This document shows, piece by piece, positions 1 to 10,255 of a stretch of DNA of 64,000 nucleotides. Both the position numbers and the translations under genes were made by a program. Source of the stretch: Rugalucina vietnamica (taxonomy: Eukaryota; Mollusca; Bivalvia; Lucinida; Lucinidae); NCBI GenBank assembly GCA_964017185.1, contig OZ024869.1, positions 69,720,315 to 69,784,314 on the forward strand. Reading direction: 5' to 3'. Position 1 is the stretch's first letter; each line of letters opens with the position of its first letter. The notes under the pieces were generated by a model, which was given only the letters and a program-made list of their open reading frames with translations, ran no database searches and had not been told where the DNA came from.

Positions 1-131
1 GGATAGTACACTTACTCTTCTTCTTAAATCCGAAATTTCAAGCTTCTAGCCAGCTTCTGTGACTGTGCAGCCTGATTTGTGTCAGACCTGTTCGGAAACC
101 ACATTGTTGGTTTCCCCACGAGGCGGCTCAA
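1..131 (+). mobile_element. MITE family M1, partial copy
   Basis: This is the 3' half of a ~240-bp repeat seen again at 2643, 3416, 3681 (reverse) and 24834. It shares the TCTTCT..AAATCCGAAATTTCAAG block, the CTTCTGTGACTGT block, and the end ACGAGGCGGCTCA, which is the inverted form of the family's 5' end GAGCCGCCTCATGAGAAAAC. The window edge cuts the 5' half. No coding capacity. Confidence 0.75.
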
Positions 132-762
132 ATAACTCAGTCAAATAGGCGCTGATCCGCAATTTTTCCTCTCTCTTTTACTCAGGTGTCTTGACTATAT
201 TTTGAAGAAGAAAGAACCATGGAATTGCACTGAAGGAGACATTAAGTTACAAAAGGGTTATTTACTATATTCTAGTGTATTATGTACTATACACTATATT
301 TACTATATTCAGAGTGAAATAGCCAGTTTAGTTAATGAACATCGCAAATTAGCATGATTAGTAGGAACAAAAGTACGAAATGCGTTCTGTGGCAAGGAGA
401 GATAGTCGAAACAAAACTAAATATAACTTGAAATTGTGCATATTTAAACAGGATTGACATTTACTGAGCCAAATACTGGAACAATTTTGTTAACAAGAAC
501 GTTGTGCCATTGAGAATAAAGTTACGAAGGATGTGAGACTAGCATTTATTAACAAACTGAAAAGCAAACTAACTTCACATTCAGGTACAATGCTACCTCC
601 GAAGCTACTTAAACATTTAGAGAAACAGTGAATTGATGTATCATGAACAAAGTGAATATCCGTTCTAAATGGACACATGAGCCAGAAAGTAGTCATAAGA
701 TGACAAAGAAAATGCTGTTCAAATGTACATGTGTGTGACGAAACTAGACATTTCGTGGCAAA
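132..762. other. 5' flank of GPCR gene
   Basis: AT-rich unique-looking sequence with no convincing ORF. An in-frame TAG at 745-747 lies six codons before the GPCR ATG, so the receptor reading frame does not extend further upstream without an intron. I see no clear promoter element. Confidence 0.5.
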
Positions 763-1785
763 ATGAATATAGGCAACATCTCTGAGATTATAGGTAACCA
801 TTCTGCACAAGACACAAACAATACAAATATTCAACCGGTACCAGTATGGGGACAATACGGTGTATTATTGTCAATAATAGTTCTCGTCATTCTTACGGAA
901 CAAATTTTTACATTGTATGGAATGGCTAAGCTTAAACGCCTACATTTCGCCGCCAAATTCTTGTCCTGTGTGCATGTGACGCTAGACGGTATCTTCGTGT
1001 CGATTCCGGTCGTTGGCGTCGCTTACAATGGTATATTTGGGCAACATGACACGGCGACAAATACGGCAAAACGGATTGGAACGCTAGCTATGGCAGGCAG
1101 CTGGTTATGTCTTGCCATGCTCTCTGTCGAGCGCTTCTTGTGCATTTCCTACCCCAACGAGTACTTGAGACTTGTTTCAAAGCGGCGGGTGGTGTTCGCG
1201 TCCATAGTCTCTCTCTGTATTCTGTGGGCAGCGAAACTTTGTGCGAGATATATAATCATACCAGCAGTCTATCGCCAGATGGGGTACCCTGTCGATGTTA
1301 CACAGGAGATGGACATACTCACGTGGATCCTAGGAACTTGCATCATCATATGCCTGCTGTGCAACGGTCAAGTCATGAGAATCGTCAACCAGCACAAGAG
1401 GCAGTTGCTCACCCAAGCCTCGGCCGTCGGCGGTGACGCGAAAGATGTTAAACCTCTACGTGGATACAAGTCAACGAACATCAGCTGGATCCTGAATGGC
1501 CTGTTTGTGTGCCTGTACTTGCCCCTGTTCCTTGTGAAGGTCGTTAAGAGTAACAGCATCAACCCCGCCACCCTGAATTCAGTAGAATTCATGTGTATGC
1601 TGATCACTTGTGTGGTAAACCCACTCGTGTACGCCTGGCGTTTGAAGGAGTTTAGGTATCAACTACTGGCCTTGTTTGGAAGATGCAACAAGAGAATCGC
1701 CGACCTTGCGGAGCGGGAACGCCTTAAAGTCTATAGTATTACTACAAAAGACACGAGTACGACGAGCAGAAGCGACATTGATTAG
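763..1785 (+). CDS. Rhodopsin-like (class A) G-protein-coupled receptor, atypical orphan
   Basis: Intronless 340-residue receptor for the plasma membrane; the ligand cannot be read from sequence. The short N-terminus has three N-glycosylation sequons (N5, N12, N19). Hydrophobic segments lie near 33-55, 65-87, 104-127, 142-162, 183-206, 238-262 and 272-291. Class A marks are D75 in TM2, an ERF variant of the DRY motif at 123-125 and NPLVY at 286-290, followed by a short basic tail rich in Ser/Thr. Odd points: no cysteine at the expected top of TM3 and none in the second extracellular loop, so the usual disulphide is missing; TM1 lacks GN..V; TM6 has CLYLP instead of CWxP. The start is backed by an in-frame TAG at 745. 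The length is complete for a small-ligand or peptide receptor. Lineage-expanded orphan receptors of this kind are common in molluscs (family knowledge). Confidence 0.88.
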   Translation: MNIGNISEIIGNHSAQDTNNTNIQPVPVWGQYGVLLSIIVLVILTEQIFTLYGMAKLKRLHFAAKFLSCVHVTLDGIFVSIPVVGVAYNGIFGQHDTATNTAKRIGTLAMAGSWLCLAMLSVERFLCISYPNEYLRLVSKRRVVFASIVSLCILWAAKLCARYIIIPAVYRQMGYPVDVTQEMDILTWILGTCIIICLLCNGQVMRIVNQHKRQLLTQASAVGGDAKDVKPLRGYKSTNISWILNGLFVCLYLPLFLVKVVKSNSINPATLNSVEFMCMLITCVVNPLVYAWRLKEFRYQLLALFGRCNKRIADLAERERLKVYSITTKDTSTTSRSDID

Positions 1786-1950
1786 TCGGCAATGTAACTT
1801 GTGACACTGAATGTGTCACGCCACGAGAAAATATGTCAGTTTCCTTGACAAATTAAACGAAAATTTGAAAATAGGCACGCTAAAAATCAAACAGTGAAAA
1901 TAATAAGAAGTGGTTATTAAAGAATGACAAAGATGTCCATGCCATACAAA

Positions 1951-1956
1951 AATAAA
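1951..1956 (+). terminator. Candidate polyadenylation signal of the GPCR gene
   Basis: Canonical AATAAA 166 bases after the GPCR stop codon, a plausible 3'-UTR length. Chance occurrence in AT-rich DNA is possible. Confidence 0.4.
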
Positions 1957-2156
1957 CTGACTTTGACATGTGTATGAAATATTAACAAATACACGTTTTA
2001 AGATCTAAAGACAAGGCATTCACATTTGGAAAGTGAGAATCGTGCACCCATAGCAGAGTAGCAGACTAAGATTAATTGAATTTGTGCAATGAAGTTATAG
2101 GGTCAAAGGTTAAAGTTGACTGTAACTAATGAAATGTAGATATATGGACAAGGACC

Positions 2157-2446
2157 AACATAACATAACATAACATAACATAACATAACATAACATAACA
2201 TAACATAACATAACATAACATAACATAACATAACATAACATAACATAACATAACATAACATGACATGACATGACATGACATGACATGACATGACATGACA
2301 TGACATGACATAACATAACATAACATAACATAACATAACATAACATAACATAACATATCATAACATAACATAACATAACATAACATAACATAACATAACA
2401 TAACATAACATAACATAACATAACATAACATAACATAACATAACAT
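2157..2446. repeat. Pentanucleotide satellite (TAACA)n with a TGACA core
   Basis: About 290 bases of uninterrupted 5-bp repeat. Outer blocks are TAACA; an internal block at ~2262-2310 is uniformly TGACA, and a single variant (ATATCA) sits near 2357. Minus-strand reading gives long repeated Met-Leu-Cys-Tyr-Val frames that are artefacts of the repeat. Confidence 0.97.
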
Positions 2447-2540
2447 GCGTCGAATACAAGTCGAAAGGAAACAGTCAAGGTATCGTATTAGTGTTTTGTT
2501 GTTATCCCCGTGTCCCCTTTATTTGTTTGTGCCCCCACTG

Positions 2541-2543
<3 letters not shown>

Positions 2544-2598
<55 letters not shown>
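2544..2598. repeat. (GA)n microsatellite
   Basis: Perfect GA dinucleotide run of about 27 units. Confidence 0.97.
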
Positions 2599-2601
<3 letters not shown>

Positions 2602-2642
2602 AAATGCGCTCATGCAACATACATGTACATGTGATTTAAAAT

Positions 2643-2882
2643 ATGAACCGCCGCATCAGAAAACCAACAATCTGCTTATGCGAAAACGAATTCGCAGACC
2701 AGCTTCGCTGTAACTGCTAAGCTGATCAGCGCATATGTTTTCTCTACACAGTAAAATTCCTCTTCTTCTAATAAATCCGAAAATTCAAGGTTCTAGTCTT
2801 CTTCTGTGACTGTACAGGCCGGGTTGTTTCGGACCTGGTCGGAATATCAAATTGTTGATTTTCTCATGCAGCGGCTCAATTA
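2643..2882 (+). mobile_element. MITE family M1, full copy
   Basis: The 5' end ATATGAACCGCCGCATCAG and 3' end CTCATGCAGCGGCTCAAT are inverted relatives. A subterminal palindrome (CAGACCAGCTTCG..GCTAAGCTGATCAGCGC) follows the 5' TIR, then the AAATCCGAAAATTCAAG and GTGACTGTACAGGCC blocks shared with the other copies. Non-coding. Confidence 0.8.
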
Positions 2883-3019
2883 TACAATATTGCTAGGGTA
2901 TTATTCGGCATTAAAATTGTTTGACGACTTGGTTGAAAATTGAATATTATTTTATACCAATACATATCATGTGAACACGTAACGTACAGTGCGATTTCTT
3001 TGACCGTGCCTGTTGAACT

Positions 3020-3226
3020 CTGACATAGATGGTGAACAAGACATGCCGATGTGCCCTCATGTCAAACAGCCTTGTTGGTTAAGTAAGGTGGTGACGTCCT
3101 AATTTTGGGTAAAAGTCCCATAAAATGGAGGCAGCGTTCCGACATGACCATTAGCTGTTGACTGGGACGTTAAGCATCAGTACAAACAAACAAACAAACA
3201 AACAAACAAACAAACAAACAAACAAA
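3020..3226 (+). repeat. SINE-like element with (CAAA)n tail
   Basis: The 3' part CGACATGAC ... GACGTTAAGCATCAGTACAAA runs into eleven or so CAAA units at 3183-3226. The same tail layout, with GACGTTAAACACCAATAC then CAAA units, occurs at 20525-20692. A shared 3' core with an A-rich simple tail is typical of molluscan SINEs. The 5' boundary is uncertain and a tRNA-like head is not clear. Confidence 0.5.
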
Positions 3227-3415
3227 AAGCTTTTCGTGGCACTGGAAAATATATATTTAGCAAATAGGTACGGAAACCCCCTTTTTAGTGTTTACAAAAC
3301 TTTGTTACGTAAGATTACTAGTAACCGGCACGGTCAAGGTGTTCTTACTATTTAGGACTACTTCACATGTTTATTCTGTGATATTTTGATGTAAATATAG
3401 TATCATACTGTAAAA

Positions 3416-3652
3416 TATGAGCCGCCTCATGAGAAAACCAACAATCTGCATACCAAAGGCGCAGATCAGCTTCGCAGTTACTTTTTTACTGCGAAGCTGA
3501 TCGGCGCCTTTGTTTTCGCTACTCGGATAGTACGATTCCTCTTCTACTTAAATCCGTTCAAGCTTCTAGCACTTTTCTGTGACTGTACAACCTGGTTTGT
3601 GTCGGACCTGTTCGGAAACCACATTCTTGGTTTTCCCACGAGGCGGCTCAAA
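3416..3652 (+). mobile_element. MITE family M1, best-preserved copy
   Basis: TIRs GAGCCGCCTCATGAGAAAAC at the 5' end and TTTTCCCACGAGGCGGCTC at the 3' end. The internal hairpin is GCGCAGATCAGCTTCGCAGT with an inverted partner ending near 3507. It then has the family's TACTCGGATAGTA and TGTGTCGGACCTGTTCGGAA blocks. Confidence 0.85.
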
Positions 3653-3677
3653 TATTGAAGTTTTTCTGAATCTAGAT

Positions 3678-3893
3678 TAAATGCGCCGCATCATGAGAAA
3701 AACGACAATGTGGTTTTCGAACAGGTCCGACACAAACCGACCTGTACAAGCACTTAAAATTGCTAGAGACGGGACATTTTGGATTTCTGAAATAGAGAAA
3801 TTGTTCTATCCGAGTATCGAAAACAAAGGCGCTGATCTGCATCTTTGGATTCGCAAATACAAACTGTTTGTTTTCTCATTATGCGGCTCATAT
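3678..3893 (-). mobile_element. MITE family M1, inverted copy
   Basis: It begins 26 bases after the previous copy in opposite orientation: ATGCGCCGCATCATGAGAAA, then the family 3' blocks in reverse (GAACAGGTCCGACACAAAC, TCCGAGTATCGAAAACAAAG), ending TTATGCGGCTCATAT. The pair forms a head-to-head inverted arrangement. The 99-codon frame across it is not a gene. Confidence 0.8.
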
Positions 3894-4097
3894 CATAATT
3901 ATATTCTAGTAGAATGTCGTCATATGCTTTTGCATTTTATGCGCAGTCAAACAAGAATATCAGCGATCTCTGTATTATAAGCATATACGCTGATGGCAAT
4001 ATTAAGAAAGTTCAATGATTCCGATAAAGTTCTTATATTTTGTGTTTGTATATCAGATAATTTATATTTAAGTCAGATATGTTGGTGTTGTTAATCA

Positions 4098-4102
<5 letters not shown>

Positions 4103-4157
<55 letters not shown>

Positions 4158-4158
4158 T
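4103..4158. repeat. (GT)n microsatellite
   Basis: Uninterrupted GT dinucleotide run. Confidence 0.97.
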
Positions 4159-4677
4159 ATAAAAATGGACAACTGCATGTCAACCAGTGCTCGGCTATCT
4201 TACTGTATGCTGTGGGAAGTTTGCCATATATTGTCACCATGGTAACCATCTCACTACAGTTTTGATGCTGTTAAATAAATGAATAGTATAGACCAATCTC
4301 TTATTTTAGACGTTCATTTAACAACTGAAGCAGGGGGTCTTAAACATCAATTTCTAGTATAGTTCAGTAGGACAAATTGCTGACGATATTTTCATTTTTG
4401 GTGACATTATCTTATACACATGTAGATGCTTCTGGAAACACAATTGAGAAATGACAATGCTGGCAATGTATTCAATAAAAGTTTTACACCTCTCCTTTAA
4501 GATCATTCGATAATACCAAAACATAAAAGAACGGTTTAAAATTCATCATGTTTTCTGGGACACCCTGTACTCACGATACACTGTTAAGTGTAATGCATGT
4601 AACTTTCATGAATAACATTTGAATTGTTTTAAATTGTTAATTTAGTTTTGTTGTTGTCTGATTATGAAATAAATGTA

Positions 4678-5276
4678 CGAGGGTTACGTTTTAAGTCGGT
4701 AGCATCACATATAGTAAGAAAACATGAAGAAGAGCCTAAATAATAATAATAATCATGTATACATAAAATCATTTCGTTACATAATAATGAACAATTGTGT
4801 TTCATTGTGTTGGTAAAAATAGCACCATTTTCCTTAAAGATAATACCATTTCTAATGCGTTTTTATGCTGCATCAGTTAAACTTATAAAGTGCCGGCCCC
4901 ACTAAATCGTAAGCAATCGTATGATTGTGTAATCATTAGTTTTGTGATAAGACTACATACAAAATCTGTAAAATGTTTTCCAACGTGATTTAGCTGTCTT
5001 TATTTGTCCATAGGGGCCGAAGAATTGATCCCCAAATTAATATTTAGACAATCGTGTTGCGATCTTAAGCGCAGTGGGACCGGCACTTGAGGAAATCTGT
5101 CTTTTCATTTTATTGTACCATGAAAATAAACGCCATGTTAACCTCGATTTTGAGACCTGTCACTGAGGACAAATTAGTGCACCTGTTTACAACGATGCCA
5201 GACGAGAATTGGTTCTTTCGCCGGTTACTGACATAACAAACCGTGATACATGTACCTACTTTTAAAATGACCCTCG
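4678..5276. mobile_element. Mariner-type non-autonomous element
   Basis: The ends TACGAGGGTTACGTTTTAA and TTTTAAAATGACCCTCGTA are inverted relatives, each flanked by TA (4676-4677 and 5277-5278), the target duplication of Tc1/mariner elements. It is about 600 bp with no transposase. A second TIR element (4888-5088) is nested inside. Confidence 0.65.
4888..5088. mobile_element. 201-bp foldback MITE nested in a mariner-type element
   Basis: TIRs AAGTGCCGGCCCCACT and AGTGGGACCGGCACTT are inverted with one mismatch; the inner part also has partly self-complementary TCGTAAGCAATCGTATG-like segments. No obvious target duplication. Confidence 0.65.
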
Positions 5277-5389
5277 TACAAATTTAAAGTGTGCCGTTTT
5301 CTTGATATGTATTCCATCCCTCATAGACTCAGTTTGATGCAACCATATCTTGATTTGCTGTTAGGCCCGACACAGACAGGAATAAAAAC

Positions 5390-5460
5390 AAAAACAAAAA
5401 AAAAAAAAAAAAAAGAAAAGAAGACGGTTAGAGAAGTTCGGGTAAAGGTGGCATGTACGC

Positions 5461-5496
<36 letters not shown>
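5390..5496. repeat. A-rich and T-rich homopolymer pair
   Basis: An A-rich run near 5391-5420 and a run of about 34 T at 5462-5495, 40 bases apart. Either could be a decayed retroposon tail. Confidence 0.8.
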
Positions 5497-5497
<1 letters not shown>

Positions 5498-6395
5498 TCA
5501 CCCGTTTTGACGAGACTCTAACGATACGATCATGCAATTAATTTACCATTATAACTTTTTCGGTATTCTTTTGGGATTGCGATACTCTCACATCACAGTT
5601 GCGACTCGGTGAAGCAGAAAAAATGTTTGTAGCTACTGAGCAAGATACCGGTGCACAGAGACTTTGACATGACGAAGGTAAGACAAACTTTTATTCTCTC
5701 CCGACATCAGTCTAAAATGTTGATGAGGGCATATAGTCATAATTCAACCAAACACTCAGCATAAAGTTTTGTTAATTTACAATATCATGTTCACCTGTGT
5801 ATGTCAATAGTGTACAATGTGACAAAGTAGACATTTTTGCGTCCGATTCTTTTACATTACATTCTGGTAAATAATGGCAGTGGCTGATTCAAAGATCCCT
5901 GTAACGGCCATGTTTGACGTCATTTTGAAAACAAATGACCATTTATTGGCAAAATCTAAAATTTACAAAAATCGCTCCATAGACTTTTAAAAGCAGGACA
6001 CTTTCCCTATTTTCCCTAAAGAAAGTTACACCGAGGCACTGCACAAATGACGAACAGGTAGCGGAGATCCTGTTTTCAAGCTTATTTGCAGAAACCCAAT
6101 TTTTGCAAAAAGTGGTCATCAAATTGGAAACGAACCACTATACAATGATGAAAAAAAAAAACAAAAAAAAAAAAAACGGGCATCCTGGATCTTTGAGGGT
6201 TCTGTGTCATTGGGAGTCACAATTCAGTGTTCTTTTAATTATTTTGGGCAGCGTATTTAACAATGAGAACCACAATAGAAGTATAGCCCTAGAGCAGTTA
6301 GCTGCAGCTAGACAGGACGGTGTTGACCAGTCAGAGCTAAGACCATGCTGATCTGCATTTTATCTTCAGACGATTATCTCACGATGCAGGTAAAG

Positions 6396-7302
6396 CCCCT
6401 GTCACACCAGAGGGCGTTCGCGCGGCGTTTGCGTGGCGTTCTTAAATTTTCTTAATTTTTCCAGAACGCCACGAGAACTCCAAGAAAAATGATTTTATTT
6501 GTGAAAAAAGCAAGCCATGGCGTCCTCACGGCGTCCTCATGGCGTCCTCGTCGCGTCCAAGGCGTTCCTACGGAGTTCTCACTGCGTTCTGCGGAGTTCT
6601 ATGTGGCGTTCCATGGAGCTTGCACGACGTTTTCGCTGCGTTTGCGCGGCGCTCTTGGCGTTCGCACCGCGCTTCCACGGCGTTCGCACCGCGCTTCCAC
6701 GGCGTTCTAGCACTGCTCTGACGGCTTGTAGGCAAAACAGAAACAAAGTCTCACTCATTTGTACGTTTGCTTTCAAGAAGACAGCATGACTGGTAAGAGG
6801 GGAAGAAGGACAGCGGTGACTAAAGGGAAAAGTCCGAAAAAGACAGATGACGTACATGTACCACCACCGACACTATCACCACAAGTGGAAATCAGTCCAG
6901 CACCATCACCTGAAAAACAACGGGATGAGTCCCGCGGGCGTGCCGTGAGATCGTAGTGCAAACGTTGTGGTAGCCCATGGCGTTTCCACGGTGTTCCCAC
7001 GGCGTCCATGGAGTTCTCGCTGCGTTCCCGCCGCGTTGATGGAGTTCTCACTGCGTTGCCACGGCGTCCTCACGGCGTCCCCACGGCGCTCTTATTAGAA
7101 CGCCGAGTGATGGCGTTTGTTTTGAGCATGTCCAAAAGAAACGCCGACCCTTGGCGTTCTAGGATTTCCTACGGCGTTCGATGGAGTTCCCACCGCGTTG
7201 CCACGGCGTCCATGGAGTTCTCACGGCGTTCTTCTTGGCGTTCTGCATTTTTGTAAAACGCCGCGAGAACGCCGCGAGAACGCCACCCTGGTGTGACAGG
7301 GG
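6396..7302. mobile_element. 907-bp TIR element filled with GGCGTTC-type repeats
   Basis: It is bounded by perfect 15-bp inverted ends, CCCCTGTCACACCAG and CTGGTGTGACAGGGG. The arms (6410-6720 and 6960-7280) are made of dozens of short units such as GGCGTTC, ACGGCGTCC and GGAGTTC, much GC-richer than the surroundings. The centre (6721-6956) has normal composition and carries the small reading frame listed next. Several 60-110 codon frames in the arms are repeat artefacts. No transposase is recognisable, so it looks non-autonomous. Confidence 0.8.
6786..6956 (+). CDS. Coding-like 56-aa frame inside the TIR element (function unknown)
   Basis: An ATG-to-TAG frame confined to the non-repetitive centre of the 6396-7302 element. 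The peptide begins MTGKRGRRTA, is strongly basic up to residue 21, then becomes proline- and serine-rich (PPPTLSPQ, APSPEKQ) and ends RGRAVRS. The composition resembles the disordered N-terminus of a nuclear protein. It may be the remnant of the element's own protein, a captured host exon, or chance. No family is recognised. Confidence 0.3.
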   Translation: MTGKRGRRTAVTKGKSPKKTDDVHVPPPTLSPQVEISPAPSPEKQRDESRGRAVRS

Positions 7303-7590
7303 TTTAAGTACGTATATGTCGTCAAATGGCAACCGGATATTGAACTCTCACTCTATGGAAAATTCGCATGAAATCAAAACTGTGTTTAAATTTGAATACT
7401 TATCTATTATCAGTCTATTTTATGCTATGCAAATAACAATGAATTCTCTTTATGGTTGCATTAATTATATCCCAAACACAATTCCCATTATGTTTGAAAA
7501 CAGAATTTATTGAAATCTTCATTTGAATTCTATAAAGCTTTACCCTAGGTGAAAGGTATGCTTATAGTATCGAATATCATGATAATAAAA
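7303..7590. other. No feature seen
   Basis: AT-rich sequence without a supported gene or recognised repeat. Confidence 0.4.
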
Positions 7591-7852
7591 TTACGAAAAC
7601 TTGCCCATGCAATATACAGAGAATTTTTTTCAGCTGTAAAAATTGAAATTTTTTATGGAAAAAAGTTTGATATTTTTAATATTTTTGCTCAAACATTGAT
7701 TGTGGGTACACGTCGGTGAGGCGGTTCTAACGATACCCACAATGTATGTTTTGGAACAAAAATAAGAAAAATAGGTTTATCCCTGTAAACCCCAGTTTTT
7801 GCTATATAAAGGAAGGATTTAAGCGGGGTATACATTTCATGGACATGTTTTC
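7591..7852 (+). repeat. Dispersed repeat family R1, copy 1
   Basis: It shares with 39728-39979 and 62135-62328 an ordered set of blocks: TTACGAAAACTTGCCCATGC, GATTGTGGGTAC, GTACCCACAATCTATGTTTT, AATAAGAAAAATAGG, TATACCCC..GTTTT and GCTATATAAA. The central GATTGTGGGTAC / TACCCACAAT pair is inverted and can form a hairpin. No coding capacity. Confidence 0.75.
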
Positions 7853-10224
7853 CTGATGATATAGAGATGAGCTCTCCGCCAAAATATGACACTAGAAAGT
7901 TAGAACATCTTTCGTAGAGCTACACTTACATGTACCATGAAGCGCTGCAAAAATTACAGAGGCTCGCCGTTAACGTAAAAATATCTAAAGTGGGAGGTGG
8001 ACAAAAAATGGACGTACTGAGCTTAACATTAGTGCTGATATGCTAAGTTTGTATATTTTGTTGAGATTTGACTAAGCAATTAAATAAACATATTGACAGA
8101 GAGTTGTTTCATGTAGGGTACTTCAGAACTATTGGTCTGATCGAAGTGTTTGATAATGAAACTATAGATGTCCAGAACAATGGTGAAAAGAATTAATTAC
8201 GATAGATGGAACATCGGGAATACCTGAATAGAGGAAAGTGAATCGACGTCGTTTACATAAAAGTAGAAGTAACCAGGGAGTAAGGTGTACGGAAGTCGAT
8301 CGGGTGAGAGGTGAGTACTTTCGTTTAATTTATAAAATAATAACGTCTTTTTCATATTGTAGTTTTAGATTTATTTAATATTAAGTTAAACAATAAGGTA
8401 AAACGTCTGCACTTGGTAATCATGGCAACCCTCTTGTCGAATCGGCTTTTTTTTAAAGGTAAATAGAATAGAAAGTTCTAAAATTGATACAAAAGAATGT
8501 GGGGTAATTACAAACACGATTTCCAAAGGTATGGGTAATACGTAAATATTATTCAGACATCGCCGTGAAAACTAAACACAAATAATGTTGATTTTGTTGA
8601 CAAAACAGCTTAAAGAAATCACATAATGTTGTGCAACAAAATACTTCAATAAATACATCATCTTAATGGAATTTTCAAGTCTGGGTTTAAAGCTTGACAA
8701 TCGATTCAAGTAAAACCTCTTTATCTTTTGTTCTTTTAGTACATTGGCCATATATATTTAGCGTATCATCAGTTTGCTTTTTTAGCGAATTAACAGAGAA
8801 TATAAACATAAGCTAAACGCTGTTTTAGCGTTCTACCCGCATTTAAACCCATGCTTTAGTTGCTGAAAACGTGTGCTTCTGTCCTACGCCTGACACAATT
8901 TCTGATTTGTTTGAAGTCTTTATTCACATAAACTTTTCGATTATTACAGCTAAAAACATCTCTGTATATTGCATGGGCATGTTTTACGTAATCATAAGCG
9001 TTGAAAGTAACCCTTCCTGACGATGTTCAATGGCTTCTTATGTTCATATGACTTTGGCAACGTTTTATCTAAACTATGTTCACAAGACTTGCAGCAATTT
9101 TAGTCCACTGTACGGTAACAATCGCAAATAGTATTTTGCAGCCTATACCCTTATTGAGTAGGCTTATTGAGTAGGCAAAGATCACTTATCAACATTACAG
9201 CGAAATGCTTACAAGTTTTTTGTTATTGTAAGCTTATTCAATATTCTAATTCTTCACGCAATTTATTCTACAGGTGTTTGTTTTCAGTCTGTCATGGATT
9301 ACACCTTTGCAAATATCCACAATGTTTGCCTAATACTGTCACACGAATAACGATATCCACCCATGTTCTTCAAAAAGGATACATGCGGTCATAATGTCCA
9401 TGTGTATCATAAGTGCAAGAGCATATGGTTTGCATGCTTTGGATGCTGCATTAATTCACATTTATTTGTTTAAGCATCATGATGTTGGCGGTAATTAATG
9501 GTCCTTAGATCGGCTTTGGACTGTTCTGGCCCACAAGTATCAATATTGACCTTAATATCAAGGGAAATTGTATTTATAATAGGCGGCTTAATATCGTTAG
9601 CACGGTTATGGTAATCCGGATTCATAGAAATAATTATGAAACTCAATTTGCGATGTTTGTTTTAAAAGAAATATCTAATGCTTTATACTATGAACGAAAC
9701 CGAAGAACACACACGAGTAAGAGCAGGCAATGTAAACGAAGATTTAAGCCGTCCAATTTGCAGCCATTCTTTTGGATCGCATTAATTTATCACATACATA
9801 TAGATGCTGTATGAGGTTTTCGTTAGTTAGTTAGTTAACCAGTTAATTATATACATAAACTTTTTATGTAAAACTTCCAGATCGTGTGTTGTTTTATGCA
9901 TAATTTGATTACATAACATATGTTACCAATATGCTAAAATACAAAACATAGCTTACATTCGAGTTTCAGTATTGTCAGTTTCACGTTTCACCAGTAAATT
10001 ATTCTGATTCTGATTCTGAACCATGGATAACAAATTGTTGTTTTCAATATTTGTACCTGTAAAAGAATGACCATTTTTGCAGTAAGAATGAAAATTTGAT
10101 GTACTTACGGGCACTTCTTTCAAAGTTACACCGTGACATCTATTCAATGTGCATTTTAGATTTTTGTGGTAAAGTGAATGTTTCAACTGAACTGCACTTG
10201 TCCATGTCCTGCTGGTAACGATAA

Positions 10225-10255
<31 letters not shown>

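Noticed and set aside
2103..2478. Three long minus-strand frames of repeated Met-Leu-Cys-Tyr-Val
   Set aside because: They are readings of the 5-bp TAACA satellite in different frames; the period is not a multiple of three and no unique sequence supports coding.
3681..3980. 99-codon plus-strand frame
   Set aside because: Coincides with the inverted M1 MITE copy.
6489..7256. Arg/Ala-rich frames in both strands
   Set aside because: They arise from the GGCGTTC-type repeats in the arms of the TIR element.
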